From Pontibacter liquoris (GTDB lineage: Bacteria; Bacteroidota; Bacteroidia; Cytophagales; Hymenobacteraceae): a stretch of DNA of 64,000 nucleotides. The translations under genes were made by a program, and so were the position numbers. Below the pieces are notes generated by a model, which saw only the letters and a list, made by a program, of their open reading frames with translations, was not told the DNA's origin and did not search any database. Shown in pieces: positions 1-9,712 of the stretch; the stretch's first letter is position 1, and each line of letters opens with the position of its first letter. The stretch spans positions 248,001-312,000 of the forward strand of contig NZ_JALEBG010000003.1 of NCBI RefSeq assembly GCF_022758235.1, in the 5' to 3' direction.

Positions 1-221
1 TTGCTCACATCGTTCCCATTCAGGATATAAGTGCCGCCCGTAGGCGTATCCAGGCAGCCGATGATGTTCATGAGCGTGGATTTTCCGGAACCGGACGGCC
101 CCATAAAAGCCACATACTCGCCTTTTTGAATGGTGATGGTGACCGATTTTAGGGCATGGATCGTTTCGCTGCCCATGCGGTATACCTTCGAGATATCGTG
201 CGTTTCGATGATCGTGTTCAT
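1..221 (-). CDS. ABC transporter ATP-binding protein, LolD/MacB type (partial)
   Basis: Only the first ~73 codons lie in the window; the rest runs off the left edge. The start is the ATG at 219-221 (protein begins [17 protein letters not shown]). A Walker A motif GPSGSGKS follows at about residue 40, then [18 protein letters not shown], the usual wording of LolD/MacB-type ATPases that power lipoprotein release or macrolide/peptide export with FtsX-like permeases. The signature and Walker B motifs are outside the window. It starts 16 bases after the stop of the large membrane/TPR gene, so the two are probably co-transcribed. The family is well supported; the exact transporter is not. Confidence 0.9.
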   Translation of the reverse strand, partial: MNTIIETHDISKVYRMGSETIHALKSVTITIQKGEYVAFMGPSGSGKSTLMNIIGCLDTPTGGTYILNGNDVS

Positions 222-237
222 ACAGCCTTTTTCATAG

Positions 238-3200
238 TTACCAGTTCTCAGCGCGTGTGACTACATCCTGCCGCTGTTTTTCATATTTCTTACTAAATGT
301 AGTATATTCTGAGGCAGGAAGCAAACTTTGCAGCGTGACCAGAGCCTGGTCCGCATAGCTTTGTAAGCCCTGATTCAGGCTTTCCAGGGCATAAGCTTTG
401 TAGAGCTCCGCCGAGTAGGGGTTGTAGGTAATGCCGCTCAGCAGGATGTTGTAAGCACGCTCCTGGCCCGGGTCATGCTGCCGGAAGAAGTCTGCCGCTG
501 CCAGCACCACATCCTCGTCGTAGAGCAGCATCTTAAGAGCCTGCTGGTACCGCTCCGCGGCCTCCCGGTTGCGCCCTTTGGCCGCCGCCACGCTGGCTCT
601 GAAGTATAAGTTCAGGCGTTTGTCCCGGTCTGTCAGGTAGAGGTTGTTCATGCGGCTGAGCAGCACATCGTATTCGCGGGTATGGAGCCAGAGCTTCAGT
701 TGCTGCACGTTCAGGGCCGAGCGCAGCTCCCCTTCCGGCTGTAGCTGGGCTGCCGTTTCTTTGATCGCCTGATGGGCCTGCCCCCACTGTTTGCGGCGCA
801 TCAGGTACCCGACACGCGCCACCAGCGCCCAGCGCTTCATGTCCTTTTCGGTGATAGCCTGCACCAGGGTGTTTACCTGCTCGGGGCTCAGCTGCGGCAG
901 GTAGGTAAGCAGGTATTGCACCTTCTCTTTATCCGTGCCCTGCAGGGTAATCTGCCCCAGAGGCCGGCGCAGCACCGTGGCTAGCGCCTGTGCCGCCTGT
1001 GTGGCTTCGGCATCTTCGGTATAGGCTACTTCTTCCAGCGCCTTTACGGCATCGGCAGGCTTGTGGGCCAGCGCCAGCGCGTAGCCTTCTGAGAGGTACG
1101 CCGGCATGAATCCCCTGTCTTTGGCCTGTTTGAAGTATGCCGCCGCAGCCTGGTTATTCTGCTCTTCCAGCATCCAGATAGCCAGGGCATTGTAATAGTA
1201 CCCGCTACGGTTGCCGGCCTGCAGCGCCAGATTCTCCAGCACGTCACGGGCCTCTTTGGGGCGCCCATTGTAATGGTGTACCAGCGCCTTGAGGTATAGC
1301 AGGTCTTCGAAGAAGAGTTGGTTGCCCGGCACCTTCAGGTAGGTATTGATGGCCTTCAGGCGGGTCGTGTCGCCCTGGTCGAGTGTGCTGATGGTCTGGT
1401 TATAAAAAAGCGTCAGGTCCTCTACCGCTTTGAGCGAATCGGGCTCGAAAGCATCTTTTTCCTGCGGCTCCATGCCCAGTAACTGCCGCAAGGCAGCCAT
1501 GTTGCTGCGCAAGGGTTTATAGGTGCCGTTGCTGCTCTCTTCCATCACGGCCTGTGCCGGCGCAAGCATGGCCTGCCGGGTATAAAACGCCAGGCGGTTG
1601 CTGCTAACAACATCCTTGTCAGTGCTATACTTGTCGGCCAACTTAAAGTAGTATTCGGTGCTGTCCTGCACACTGGTTTGCATGTAAAGTAGGGCCAGGT
1701 TGTTGTAGAGTTCGCCGCTTTCCGGAAACTGCTCTGCCCCTTCGCGCAGCACGTACAGCTTCTCAAAAAAGTATTGCTTTTCGTCGTAGAGGTTGGCCAG
1801 GCGCACAAACAGTTTCGGGTTAGGCCGCTTTTCCAACGTATTTTTCATCTGCAGGATCTCGTTGTTGCGCTGGTCCTGCTGGCGGTACAGGCCGGCCAGG
1901 CTGTAGTTGGCTTTCACGTTGTTGGCGTCGTAGAGGTCGCTCTCTTCGTAAAAGCGCTGGGCCAGGATGTCGTTGCCCGAGGTGCGGTACAGGTCGCCGA
2001 TGTAGTTGTAGTAACCGGCCTTGGCATAGAAATAGGAAAGGTACTGCGTCCGGATCACCAGGATGGCGCACAGAATCAGGCTCATGAGCAGAAACGTGGC
2101 CAACGAGAACCGCTTGGGCTCATACACCACTTTGTATACCTGCAGGCGCTGCGCGATCAGGCCCCCGAAGTTGAGCAGCAGGTAAATAAAAAAGCCGAAG
2201 CCAAAAGCCAGGTGCGTGTACACGATCACGTCGCGGTACATGGCAATCAGGGAGTCGTTGGCAGTGGCAAAGGCATAGCCAATGCTCAGAAAGGCCAGGG
2301 TAGCAAACACCAGGTAGAGCACCGCCCCCGCCGGCCTGAACAGAAACAGCGGCCGGTAGTAGGCCTCGCGCTGCCGCATGCCCCAGAAACCGGTGACGAC
2401 CGAAAGCAGCAGGATGACGAAGCTGTTGAGATAGAAAATGTCGGCTTTCACGTAGCCCAGTTGGTGCAGGTATAAGAGCAGCAGGTTTAGCAGGTAGAGC
2501 ACCACGATGAGTACGAACTGCCACAGGCTGAAACGACGGTCCGGCGTTTTGCCCTGTGTATTGATCCAAAGCAGGGCGTTTACGTTCTCATAGCTCACCC
2601 AAAGTATAAACAGCACGGTAGCGGCCAGCAGCCCGATGCTGCTGTAGCTGACCAGGTGCAGGGTAACGAGCGTGGCCGGGAACTCGGCCTCGCTGTACAG
2701 CAGCATGCCCAGCGCCAGCAGCACAGCCGCCATAACCAGCACGCGCCAGCCAAACGCCACCTGTTGCCAGAACGCCTGAAAGCCATAGCTGACAGCGGCC
2801 AGCACCACAATACTGAGCAGCAGCATGGTCTGGCCGCCGCTGCCGAATATTTCCAGGATATCGAAATTGAAAGTGGCCAGGAACAGCATGAGCAGCAGCA
2901 CGCCGCCAAAATAGGCCAGGCGCTGCATGGTGCTGATGGCAGCCGTATAAAAAGCAAGGCAAATAGCAAGTATACCCAGCAGCCCGGTAGCCGCCAGCGT
3001 GTTGACGTAGGGCCGGGCCACATCATATTGCTCCAGCAGCAGGTAACCGTCGGCCGAGAGGGTGAAAGGCTGCAGCAGGTGCGTGCTCTCGTGCACCGGC
3101 AGCGGCACCACCTGCAAGTCGCTTATCTTATCCCAGGCAAACGTAATATTTTCGCCGGTGAAGTAGTGGTACACGCCCAGCAAAAGCGCCAATACCGCTA

Positions 3201-3270
3201 ACAGCAATAAAAAAAGATAGGGATACCTGGTGTCCGTATCCCATCCCTGCCAAAACTTAATCTTACTCAT
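238..3270 (-). CDS. Large polytopic membrane protein with TPR repeats
   Basis: A 1010-residue protein. Residues ~15-410 hold about eleven hydrophobic segments, including very Leu-rich helices. From ~425 to the end it is a soluble helical solenoid with TPR-like units such as [20 protein letters not shown] and [18 protein letters not shown] repeats. I do not recognise a named family. The architecture suggests an inner-membrane anchor presenting a TPR platform, perhaps for envelope assembly or a transporter. The gene directly precedes the ABC ATPase (gap 16 bp), so a link to that transporter is a reasonable inference. The start [10 protein letters not shown] is the only good Met before the first membrane segment. 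Confidence 0.8.
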   Translation of the reverse strand: MSKIKFWQGWDTDTRYPYLFLLLLAVLALLLGVYHYFTGENITFAWDKISDLQVVPLPVHESTHLLQPFTLSADGYLLLEQYDVARPYVNTLAATGLLGILAICLAFYTAAISTMQRLAYFGGVLLLMLFLATFNFDILEIFGSGGQTMLLLSIVVLAAVSYGFQAFWQQVAFGWRVLVMAAVLLALGMLLYSEAEFPATLVTLHLVSYSSIGLLAATVLFILWVSYENVNALLWINTQGKTPDRRFSLWQFVLIVVLYLLNLLLLYLHQLGYVKADIFYLNSFVILLLSVVTGFWGMRQREAYYRPLFLFRPAGAVLYLVFATLAFLSIGYAFATANDSLIAMYRDVIVYTHLAFGFGFFIYLLLNFGGLIAQRLQVYKVVYEPKRFSLATFLLMSLILCAILVIRTQYLSYFYAKAGYYNYIGDLYRTSGNDILAQRFYEESDLYDANNVKANYSLAGLYRQQDQRNNEILQMKNTLEKRPNPKLFVRLANLYDEKQYFFEKLYVLREGAEQFPESGELYNNLALLYMQTSVQDSTEYYFKLADKYSTDKDVVSSNRLAFYTRQAMLAPAQAVMEESSNGTYKPLRSNMAALRQLLGMEPQEKDAFEPDSLKAVEDLTLFYNQTISTLDQGDTTRLKAINTYLKVPGNQLFFEDLLYLKALVHHYNGRPKEARDVLENLALQAGNRSGYYYNALAIWMLEEQNNQAAAAYFKQAKDRGFMPAYLSEGYALALAHKPADAVKALEEVAYTEDAEATQAAQALATVLRRPLGQITLQGTDKEKVQYLLTYLPQLSPEQVNTLVQAITEKDMKRWALVARVGYLMRRKQWGQAHQAIKETAAQLQPEGELRSALNVQQLKLWLHTREYDVLLSRMNNLYLTDRDKRLNLYFRASVAAAKGRNREAAERYQQALKMLLYDEDVVLAAADFFRQHDPGQERAYNILLSGITYNPYSAELYKAYALESLNQGLQSYADQALVTLQSLLPASEYTTFSKKYEKQRQDVVTRAENW

Positions 3271-3404
3271 AGGTTATTTTCGACACAAGTATCAAGACAT
3301 AAAATGCAAGACAGTTAAATTATTCGGCCTGCTGTTCAGCCTCAAATAGGCGATCCATTCCAACGCTGTTAAGCAGGGGTTGTCCTTATACTTATGCTCA
3401 GGGC

Positions 3405-3692
3405 TTATTCCAGTACTTTGGGCACACGGAAATAATCAGAGTCTTTTTTAGGCGCATTCAGCAGCGCTTCTTCGTGCGTTACCGTGTTTTGCACCACATC
3501 ATTGCGCAGCACGTTCACCTCTTCCGACATATGAATGAGCGGCTCGATATGCTCCGTATCAAGCTGGCGCAGCTGATCTACCCAGTTCAGGATCTTGTTC
3601 AGGTCCTGCAGCATTTCCTGCTCTTTCTCCTCGTTAAACTCCAGCCTTGCTAAGTGTGCTATTTTGCGGATAGTTTGAATATCTGTTGACAT
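3405..3692 (-). CDS. gatC: Asp/Glu-tRNA amidotransferase subunit C
   Basis: A 95-residue protein beginning MSTDIQTIRKIAHLARLEF, the characteristic GatC opening, and ending near SDYFRVPKVLE, the conserved C-terminal FRVP motif. GatC stabilises the GatA-GatB complex that converts Glu-tRNA(Gln) or Asp-tRNA(Asn) to the amidated form. Length is normal for the family. gatA and gatB are not in the window. The first 59 bases of this gene overlap the 3' end of the upstream acyltransferase gene in another frame, which suggests translational coupling. Confidence 0.93.
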   Translation of the reverse strand: MSTDIQTIRKIAHLARLEFNEEKEQEMLQDLNKILNWVDQLRQLDTEHIEPLIHMSEEVNVLRNDVVQNTVTHEEALLNAPKKDSDYFRVPKVLE

Positions 3693-4458
3693 GTGCTCTA
3701 TGGTGTTTCGTTATTTCGGTTTGAATAATGTTAAATACCTGCTCTTTCAGCATGGGCAGGTCTGCTAAGGTCAGGCCCTTGGTGGCGACCGGCTCATGTA
3801 TGATGATCTTGAGCGGATGCCAGCGTACTTTCAGCTTCCCATCCAGGTCGGGCATAAAGTGCTGGTTATAGGGCATAGTAACGGGCACCACGGGCAGCTG
3901 CTTTTCAATGGCGATCCGGAAAGGGCCGTCTTTAAAGGCCAGCAGCTTCTCGCCGGCTGTTTTGGGAATGGTGCCTTCCGGGAAAATAGCCAGGTTGCGC
4001 CCCTGCTCCAATGTTTTGATGGACCGCAGATAGCTTTTGGCACTGCTTACAGCGCTTTTGCGGTCTACGGTAATGTATAGCTTGTCGTAGATCTTGCCCC
4101 ACAGCGGCACTTTGGCCAGCGAGCTTTTGCCCACAAAATTAAGAAACCCGGGAATGCTGTGCAGCATCATCGGTATATCAAGGTAGGAGCTGTGGTTGGG
4201 CGTGAAAATGTAGCGCTGGTTGGGATCATACTTCATGCGCCATTCTACGGTGAGGGGCGCTAGGAACATCCGCAGGAAAATGGTGGACCACACCCGGTTA
4301 AAGTAATGCACATGCCTGTACCACTTTTTGTTGCGCACCAGCAGGGCCTGCACCGGGTAAGTAGCCAGAAACGGTACTACAAACCAGGTAACACACCAGG
4401 TAGTATACACACGATGGTACAGGTATTTTAGGGCTTTCATGTAGTCAAATGTAATCAT
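3634..4458 (-). CDS. 1-acyl-sn-glycerol-3-phosphate acyltransferase (PlsC family)
   Basis: A 274-residue PlsC-like enzyme that would acylate lysophosphatidate at the inner membrane. The catalytic block NHSSYLD (NHxxxxD) lies near residue 89 and the phosphate-binding FPEGT near 160. Hydrophobic stretches at the N-terminus (TTWCVTWFVVPFLATY) fit membrane association. The start could be 4458 (MITFDYMKAL) or the internal Met at 4440 (MKALKYLYHR), which looks equally good. The C-terminal ~20 codons overlap gatC. Family assignment is secure; the acyl acceptor is inferred. Confidence 0.9.
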   Translation of the reverse strand: MITFDYMKALKYLYHRVYTTWCVTWFVVPFLATYPVQALLVRNKKWYRHVHYFNRVWSTIFLRMFLAPLTVEWRMKYDPNQRYIFTPNHSSYLDIPMMLHSIPGFLNFVGKSSLAKVPLWGKIYDKLYITVDRKSAVSSAKSYLRSIKTLEQGRNLAIFPEGTIPKTAGEKLLAFKDGPFRIAIEKQLPVVPVTMPYNQHFMPDLDGKLKVRWHPLKIIIHEPVATKGLTLADLPMLKEQVFNIIQTEITKHHRAHVNRYSNYPQNSTLSKAGV

Positions 4459-4646
4459 TATCTGCCATTCTGCAACGGCTACCTCTATAACGCTGCGGAG
4501 TAGTAGGACCGCATACCTTGTGCAATTTATACTTTGGTTGTTCCAGCGGGCCAGCCGCCCGTAACCTCCTCACAGCTAAGCGGATCAACTCAAACCACCG
4601 GGCATTTTGTACGCCAACCTATCCTTTCTGTAAAAAGGCGCGCAAC

Positions 4647-5201
4647 TTATTTCTTATCAAGTATAAATGCGGCCTTTAAGATACCGGCCACGCTGATGGC
4701 ATCGGTGATCTCGTTGTTGAGTGCCATGCGCACGGCCTCGGTAAAAGGCACCCGCCGGATGTGCAGCTGCTCTGTTTCTTCAAATGCTGTTTCGCCGGCC
4801 TTTAGTTCCTGGGCCAGAAAAACAAAGCCTTCTTCGTCGGTAACCGAGTTGGAGGTATGCAGGCGGCAAATGTTGGTCCATTTGGCGGCCGTAAAGCCCG
4901 TCTCTTCCTTCAGCTCCCGCTTAGCCGACTCCAGGATATCGTTTTCGATCAGGCCGCCGCCCATCGGTATTTCCCAGCTATACTCGTTGAGCGGGTAGCG
5001 GTACTGGCCCACCAGGTAAGTATAGCCTTCATCATCAATCGGGATAATGCCAATGGCCTTGTTCTTCATGCTCACCACGCCATAGATGCCTTCGCCGCCG
5101 CTGGGGTTGAGCACTTGGTCTTCGCGCACTTTTATCCAGGGGTTCTGGTATACATGTTTGGTAGAAAGGGTGGTCCAGGGGTTGTGGGTTTCGTCGATCA
5201 T
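4647..5201 (-). CDS. NUDIX hydrolase, ADP-ribose pyrophosphatase-like
   Basis: A NUDIX protein of about 184 residues, starting at MIDETHNPWTTLS. An in-frame Met at 5288 exists, but the extra 29 residues look non-conserved. The NUDIX helix is visible as GGGLIENDILESAKRELKEE followed by TGF. The metal-binding RELxEExG core is intact, but the loop before it is about two residues shorter than usual, and the first Glu of the canonical GX5E spacing is Asn. The upstream GVVSMKNKAIGIIPI and GQYRYPLNEYSWEIP segments match ADP-ribose/nucleoside-diphosphate-sugar hydrolases. The likely role is house-cleaning of ADP-ribose-like nucleotides. Confidence 0.88.
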   Translation of the reverse strand: MIDETHNPWTTLSTKHVYQNPWIKVREDQVLNPSGGEGIYGVVSMKNKAIGIIPIDDEGYTYLVGQYRYPLNEYSWEIPMGGGLIENDILESAKRELKEETGFTAAKWTNICRLHTSNSVTDEEGFVFLAQELKAGETAFEETEQLHIRRVPFTEAVRMALNNEITDAISVAGILKAAFILDKK

Positions 5202-5421
5202 GGCAAAAGGGTTGTTGGGATGCAAAGATAGGCGGAATGCGGATTTATTTGCCCCATCCGTGCAGGACTTGTTTGCCATGTTGCCCATTAAATTTTACCT
5301 GAGAAGCCGATGCCTTGGTTGTGTGTCTTGGTTTTGCCAACAGCTTGTGCAGCCTACTCACCACCCCAGATCTACAACCGCAAATGAAGCAAACTGATGT
5401 GGTGAACTGTTCTGCTACTGC

Positions 5422-5628
5422 TTAACAAAAGTCCTGCTCCTTTTTGGATGCCCTTTTAAGCCTTACTTGTTTTGAGAACAGGATTATACTTAAGATCACC
5501 AGGCCTATCGCAAGCCCTTTTATAAAACCATCCGCTGCATCAGTTAAAGGAAAGTACTGTTTAACAATAAAGCTGAAGCTCAATGTAACAGCGCCAAGCA
5601 CCAGTAATAGCAAAGATTTTCTGCTCAT
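5422..5628 (-). CDS. Small two-helix membrane protein, unknown
   Basis: A 68-residue protein: MSRKSLLLLVLGAVTLSFSF, a short polar loop (QYFPLTDAADGF), a second hydrophobic helix GLAIGLVILSIILF, then a basic tail KQVRLKRASKK. This is a plausible two-span inner-membrane protein with a positive cytoplasmic tail. No family recognised. It sits in a locally AT-rich stretch. No neighbouring operon is evident, so it is only moderately supported as real. Confidence 0.55.
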   Translation of the reverse strand: MSRKSLLLLVLGAVTLSFSFIVKQYFPLTDAADGFIKGLAIGLVILSIILFSKQVRLKRASKKEQDFC

Positions 5629-5825
5629 TTGTATCGTTAGTTTTGGTTATAGAATGATACTATCTGTCAATTACATGCAGTCAAGGTCCCGTATAGAAGG
5701 CGAACGGGGCAAAGCCGAAGTATGGCTTCTATATCTTCTGCAATTATTCTCATCACTAACGCCCTCAAGTAAGTAGCGGGTGCGCGTTTACACAATGCGC
5801 CTGCTATGCTTCTTTGTGCTAGATG

Positions 5826-6281
5826 CTAGGAGTGAATTTCTCTCTTCTTTCTCAGCCAATCCTCGCTGGTCATCTCAAACTTAATTTCATTATCACTATC
5901 AAGCCCCTTTTCTGTCCAACCCAACTTTCTATAAAATTTTTCTGCCCGCGTGTTTGGTGATGTTCCCAACCAAACCTTTTCTTTTCCGGTAGCGAAATAC
6001 CAATCAAGCATTAGATTGTGTAAATGACGCCCGATCCCTCTTCCTTCAAATTCAGGTTTCAAAAACAAAGCCCAGATATTATTGTCTTTTAAGTCTGCAA
6101 TTGCAAATCCAACGATCAAACCATCCACTTCACAAACCCAACCTTTTCCTCTCCTGAATAAAAACTCTTCGCAGTCATCGTCTGTCACCCGGTCAAGGTT
6201 GGACAGAATATTCTCTTTTACTGAATGTCTCACAATTTGTATTTGCTTGACATCGTAGATGTTTGCTTCTCTGTATGTCAT
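5826..6281 (-). CDS. GNAT family N-acetyltransferase
   Basis: A 151-residue single-domain GNAT protein. Motif A is LFLKPEFEGRGIGRHLHNLM (acetyl-CoA binding RGxGxxL), preceded by the strand VDGLIVGFAIADLKDNNIW and followed by NTRAEKFYRKLGWTEKG, the usual AxxFYxxxGF segment. The substrate cannot be predicted. The gene is clearly more AT-rich than its neighbours and uses AT-ending codons, which suggests recent acquisition. It lies behind the acs terminator. Confidence 0.88.
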   Translation of the reverse strand: MTYREANIYDVKQIQIVRHSVKENILSNLDRVTDDDCEEFLFRRGKGWVCEVDGLIVGFAIADLKDNNIWALFLKPEFEGRGIGRHLHNLMLDWYFATGKEKVWLGTSPNTRAEKFYRKLGWTEKGLDSDNEIKFEMTSEDWLRKKREIHS

Positions 6282-6302
6282 ATATTTTGCATAGAAGAAA
6301 AA

Positions 6303-6339
6303 GTGCTGCTAAACCGAAGTCTATTCGGTTTAGCAGCAC
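6303..6339 (-). terminator. Terminator after acs
   Basis: A perfect 16-bp stem (6303-6318 with 6324-6339) with loop gtcta. On the minus strand it is followed by a T-rich run (complement of gaagaaaaa). It lies 25 bases past the acs stop and before the GNAT gene, so it probably ends acs transcripts. Confidence 0.8.
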
Positions 6340-6364
6340 AATGTAAAGTTGGCAAATCTAAATC

Positions 6365-8263
6365 TTACAAAGCCCCGGCCTTGATCTCGTCCACTACATC
6401 CGGGTCGAGGAGCGTAGAGGTATCGCCCAGGTTGGCGGTATCGCCTTCTGCTACTTTGCGTAGAATGCGGCGCATGATCTTACCAGACCGCGTCTTGGGC
6501 AGGCCGCTCACGATCTGTATCTTATCGGGTTTAGCAATTTTACCGATCTTCTCCACCACCGTTTCAATGATCTCGGCACGCAGGTAGTCCTGGCGCTCCG
6601 GCACATCTTTACAGATCACGAAGGCATAGATGCCTTGCCCCTTGATATCGTGTGGATAGCCTACCACCGCCGACTCCACCACATGCTGGTTGTGGTTGAT
6701 GGCCTCTTCGATCTCGGCCGTTCCGAAGCGGTGCCCGGATACGTTGATCACGTCGTCCACACGGCCAATAATGCGGTAAAAGCCATTCTCATCGCGCTTG
6801 GCACCATCGCCGGTAAAGTATAAGCCCTTGTAAGTAGAGAAGTAGCTCAGGCGGCAACGCTCGTGGTCGCCGTAGGTGGTGCGGATAATGCCGGGCCACG
6901 GGAATTTCATGCACAGGTAACCTTCCACTTCGTTCTCCGTGATCTCTTTGCCATCGCTGTCGAGCAACACCGGCTGAATGCCGGGCAACGGGAAAGCAGC
7001 GTGCGCCGGCTTGATGGGTGTAATATTGGCCAGCGAAGAGATCATAATGCCACCCGTTTCGGTTTGCCACCAGGTGTCTACCAGCGGACAGCGCTCTTTG
7101 CCCACGTGGGTATGATACCAGTGCCAGGCCTCCTCGTTGATAGGCTCGCCAACCGAGCCCAGCACCCGCAGCGAGTCCAGGCTATAGGAAAGCACATCAT
7201 CGATATCGCCACTCATGAGCGAGCGGATAGCGGTTGGCGCAGTATAGAAAATGGACACGCCATACTTGTCGCATACCTGCCAGAAACGGCCCATATCCGG
7301 GTAGGTGGGCACGCCTTCAAACATCAGCGTGGTGGCACCGGCCAGCAGCGGGCCGTACAGCAGATATGTATGGCCCGTGATCCAGCCGATATCGGCGGTG
7401 CACCAGTATACATCACTTTCCTGGTACTGAAACACGTTGCTAAAGGTATACTGGGCATATACCATATAGCCGCCGCAGGTATGCACCACGCCTTTCGGTT
7501 TGCCCGTGGAGCCGGAGGTATAAAGTATAAACAGCATGTCTTCGGCGTCCATTTCTTCGGCAGGGCAGTCTTTGCTCACGTCCTTTGTTTCGTCGTGGTA
7601 CCACACATCACGGCCCTCTACCATGTTCACGGCCCAGCCCAGGCGCTCTACCACAATCACTTTCTCTACGGTCGGGCAGGTTTCCAGCGCCTCATCCACC
7701 ACCCGCTTTACCGGTATCTGCTTGGAGCCGCGGTTCAGGCCATCCGAGGTCAACACCATCTTCGCGCCGGCATCGTTGATCCTGTCGGCCATACTTACGG
7801 CCGAGAAACCGGCAAAAATAACCGAGTGAATCGCGCCGATGCGGGCACAGGCCAGTACAGCAAACGCCAGCTCGGGTATCATGGGCATGTAAATGCACAC
7901 GCGGTCGCCTTTGCGGATGCCGTTCTTCTTCAGCACGTTGGCAAACTGGCACACACGCTCATGCAGCTCTTTGTAGGTAAAGCGCACATAGCGCTCTTTC
8001 GGGTCGTTGGGTTCCCAGATCAAAGCCAGCTTATTGCCGCGGGTTTTCAGGTGGCGGTCCAGGCAGTTTTCAGTGATGTTGAGCTTGCCCCCGATAAACC
8101 ATTTCACATCGGGCTCCTCAAAATTCCACTCCAGCACTTTGTCCCACTTTTTGCGCCAGGTAAAGGTTTCGGCAATGTTGGCCCAAAAGCCTTCCGGGTC
8201 CTGCACACTGTGGTTGTAAGCTGATTTGTATTCTTCAAATGTTTTGATCTGGGTATTTTCCAT
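6365..8263 (-). CDS. acs: Acetyl-CoA synthetase
   Basis: A 632-residue AMP-forming acetate-CoA ligase. The start is the ATG at 8261-8263 (MENTQIKTFEEYKSAYNHSV). An 87-codon upstream extension is open but unlike the family and is rejected. The AMP-binding P-loop YTSGSTGKPKGVVHTCGGY is at ~265, the WWQTETGG motif follows, and the C-terminal PKTRSGKIMRRILRK carries the catalytic lysine, usually controlled by acetylation. It activates acetate to acetyl-CoA in the cytoplasm. An acetate/succinate transporter homologue lies at 24.4 kb. Monocistronic by its flanks. Confidence 0.96.
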   Translation of the reverse strand: MENTQIKTFEEYKSAYNHSVQDPEGFWANIAETFTWRKKWDKVLEWNFEEPDVKWFIGGKLNITENCLDRHLKTRGNKLALIWEPNDPKERYVRFTYKELHERVCQFANVLKKNGIRKGDRVCIYMPMIPELAFAVLACARIGAIHSVIFAGFSAVSMADRINDAGAKMVLTSDGLNRGSKQIPVKRVVDEALETCPTVEKVIVVERLGWAVNMVEGRDVWYHDETKDVSKDCPAEEMDAEDMLFILYTSGSTGKPKGVVHTCGGYMVYAQYTFSNVFQYQESDVYWCTADIGWITGHTYLLYGPLLAGATTLMFEGVPTYPDMGRFWQVCDKYGVSIFYTAPTAIRSLMSGDIDDVLSYSLDSLRVLGSVGEPINEEAWHWYHTHVGKERCPLVDTWWQTETGGIMISSLANITPIKPAHAAFPLPGIQPVLLDSDGKEITENEVEGYLCMKFPWPGIIRTTYGDHERCRLSYFSTYKGLYFTGDGAKRDENGFYRIIGRVDDVINVSGHRFGTAEIEEAINHNQHVVESAVVGYPHDIKGQGIYAFVICKDVPERQDYLRAEIIETVVEKIGKIAKPDKIQIVSGLPKTRSGKIMRRILRKVAEGDTANLGDTSTLLDPDVVDEIKAGAL

Positions 8264-8983
8264 GGTTTTGAGTAATGGTAAGGAAAGTATAAGATGCGCT
8301 TTAGATAAGGCGTTTAAAAGCCCTATAAGTTTAGGATAAAAACCGAAAAGCGCAATAGCACGGCAGATAAACTGTGTTTTAACGGGGTGATGAACTGAGT
8401 GAAGTATAAATCGACATAGGTAAACGCCCCCTTTGACTCCCAGGAAAAAGGGCTGTTCAGTGCTACTTTTTGCCATCCTGTAAATCACAGATCCCGCATT
8501 TGTTGCGAGGAATCTTGTAGGCAAGTAGCAACGGCATAGACTCCCAGGGACAGGGTCCCTCTCTTTCCAGCAGGTTTCTTTGCAGAATAACAGAGTTTTG
8601 TAAGCTTAATTTGTCAAGACTTAACGGCCTTACCTCGCAGGGTGAGGAATAATCAAAAGGGATTTGCAGAATAAGTATAGGGCGCTGCGAGCCCGTGAAG
8701 TCAGAGAGACTCCACATTATAAAAAGGCACAAGTTCGAAAAGTTGCGCCAGCCGTCTGCAAAATGAATTTCCTCTCCCTAAAGGCAAGGCTGTTAAGTAC
8801 TAAAAGGATAAGCACAAAAAGCACTGTCATTCTGTTAAGAATCTTGGAAGAAAAAGAGGGCCCCTACCCCCGGAGGTTAAGCTTTGCGGCTTGCCCACAA
8901 GATCCTTTCAGGATGACAAAAAAGTAGAACTTAACGGCCTTACCTCCCCCTAGGGATTGGAGGTGGGTTAGCAACTTTATACT
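8264..8983. repeat. 720-bp gene-free gap filled with repeat modules
   Basis: No convincing gene. The gap holds a hairpin repeat at 8826-8917: left arm GTCATTCTGTTAAGAATCTT, right arm CAAGATCCTTTCAGGATGAC at 8898-8917. It also has an 18-bp direct repeat ACTTAACGGCCTTACCTC at 8619-8636 and 8929-8946, a CCCCTACCCCC module near 8861, and AAGTATA words near 8283, 8402 and 8672. Short reading frames here are built from repeat sequence and are not called. Confidence 0.75.
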
Positions 8984-9712
8984 TTACATGTTCCGTACCG
9001 ATACCAGCACATCGTTATACTTGCTGGTGTGATGCAGGAAGTGCACGATCTTGCGCCCGACTTCTTTAGGCGAGGCCAGCTCGTTATGGGCTTTGTAGTT
9101 GCGGAATTTTTCTACAGTGCTGAATTTTGCCGCATCACTTTCCCGGATATTCTCCTGCATCTGCGTGTCTACCACGCCCGGCGACAGCGCGTATACTTTC
9201 ACGCCCGAACCGCGTTTGTCCTGCTCCAACTGCACGGTTTGCGAAAGCATGTCGAGGGCCGCTTTGGAAGCGCAGTAGCTGGCCCAGCCATCGATCGGGT
9301 GCTGCCCGGCACCGGAGCTCACATTCACAATCACTTTTTCAGCCGGATGCTCCCGGTATACCTGCAGAAAGGTGTTCATCAGCATGGCCGGCACCACCAC
9401 GTTTACATCAAACACAAATTCAAAGCGCTCATTGGGCATGTCCTCGCCCACATACCCGATATCGCCCAGCACACCCGCATTGTTGATCAGCACCAGCTTT
9501 TCAGCATCCGGATAAGGCACGAACACTTTCTGCAGGTTGTGCTCTACAGCCGGTACATCCGACAGGTCGAGGGGCTGGTGGCGGTAGTTGGGGTGTTCGA
9601 TGCTGCTGGTCCGTGACACGCCTACCACATGGTTGCGATCGTCTTTCAGGAGTTCTTCTGCAATGGCCTTGCCTATGCCTTTGCTGGCGCCGGTGATGAT
9701 GTAGAGATTCAT
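8984..9712 (-). CDS. SDR family oxidoreductase (benzil/sepiapterin reductase-like)
   Basis: A 242-residue classical short-chain dehydrogenase. The nucleotide-binding motif TGASKGIG is at residue ~7, NNAG near 80, the catalytic Ser in NVSSGAG and the catalytic YCASK further on, then SPGVVDTQMQ. The pattern VSRTSS after the Rossmann start suggests NADP(H) use. The sequence resembles the benzil reductase/sepiapterin reductase-like subgroup, but the substrate is not certain. Starts at ATG 9712. No operon partner. Confidence 0.88.
   Translation of the reverse strand: MNLYIITGASKGIGKAIAEELLKDDRNHVVGVSRTSSIEHPNYRHQPLDLSDVPAVEHNLQKVFVPYPDAEKLVLINNAGVLGDIGYVGEDMPNERFEFVFDVNVVVPAMLMNTFLQVYREHPAEKVIVNVSSGAGQHPIDGWASYCASKAALDMLSQTVQLEQDKRGSGVKVYALSPGVVDTQMQENIRESDAAKFSTVEKFRNYKAHNELASPKEVGRKIVHFLHHTSKYNDVLVSVRNM

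Noticed and set aside
1774..2475. Long opposite-strand frame across the membrane/TPR gene
   Set aside because: A GC-rich mirror of a real gene on the other strand, with no recognisable domain. Similar mirrors over acs, hslU, lon, dnaA, mutB and mutA were dropped for the same reason.
8264..8524. An 87-codon upstream extension of acs
   Set aside because: Runs through repeat-rich gap sequence with no likeness to the conserved Acs N-terminus; the ATG at 8263 gives the normal family length.
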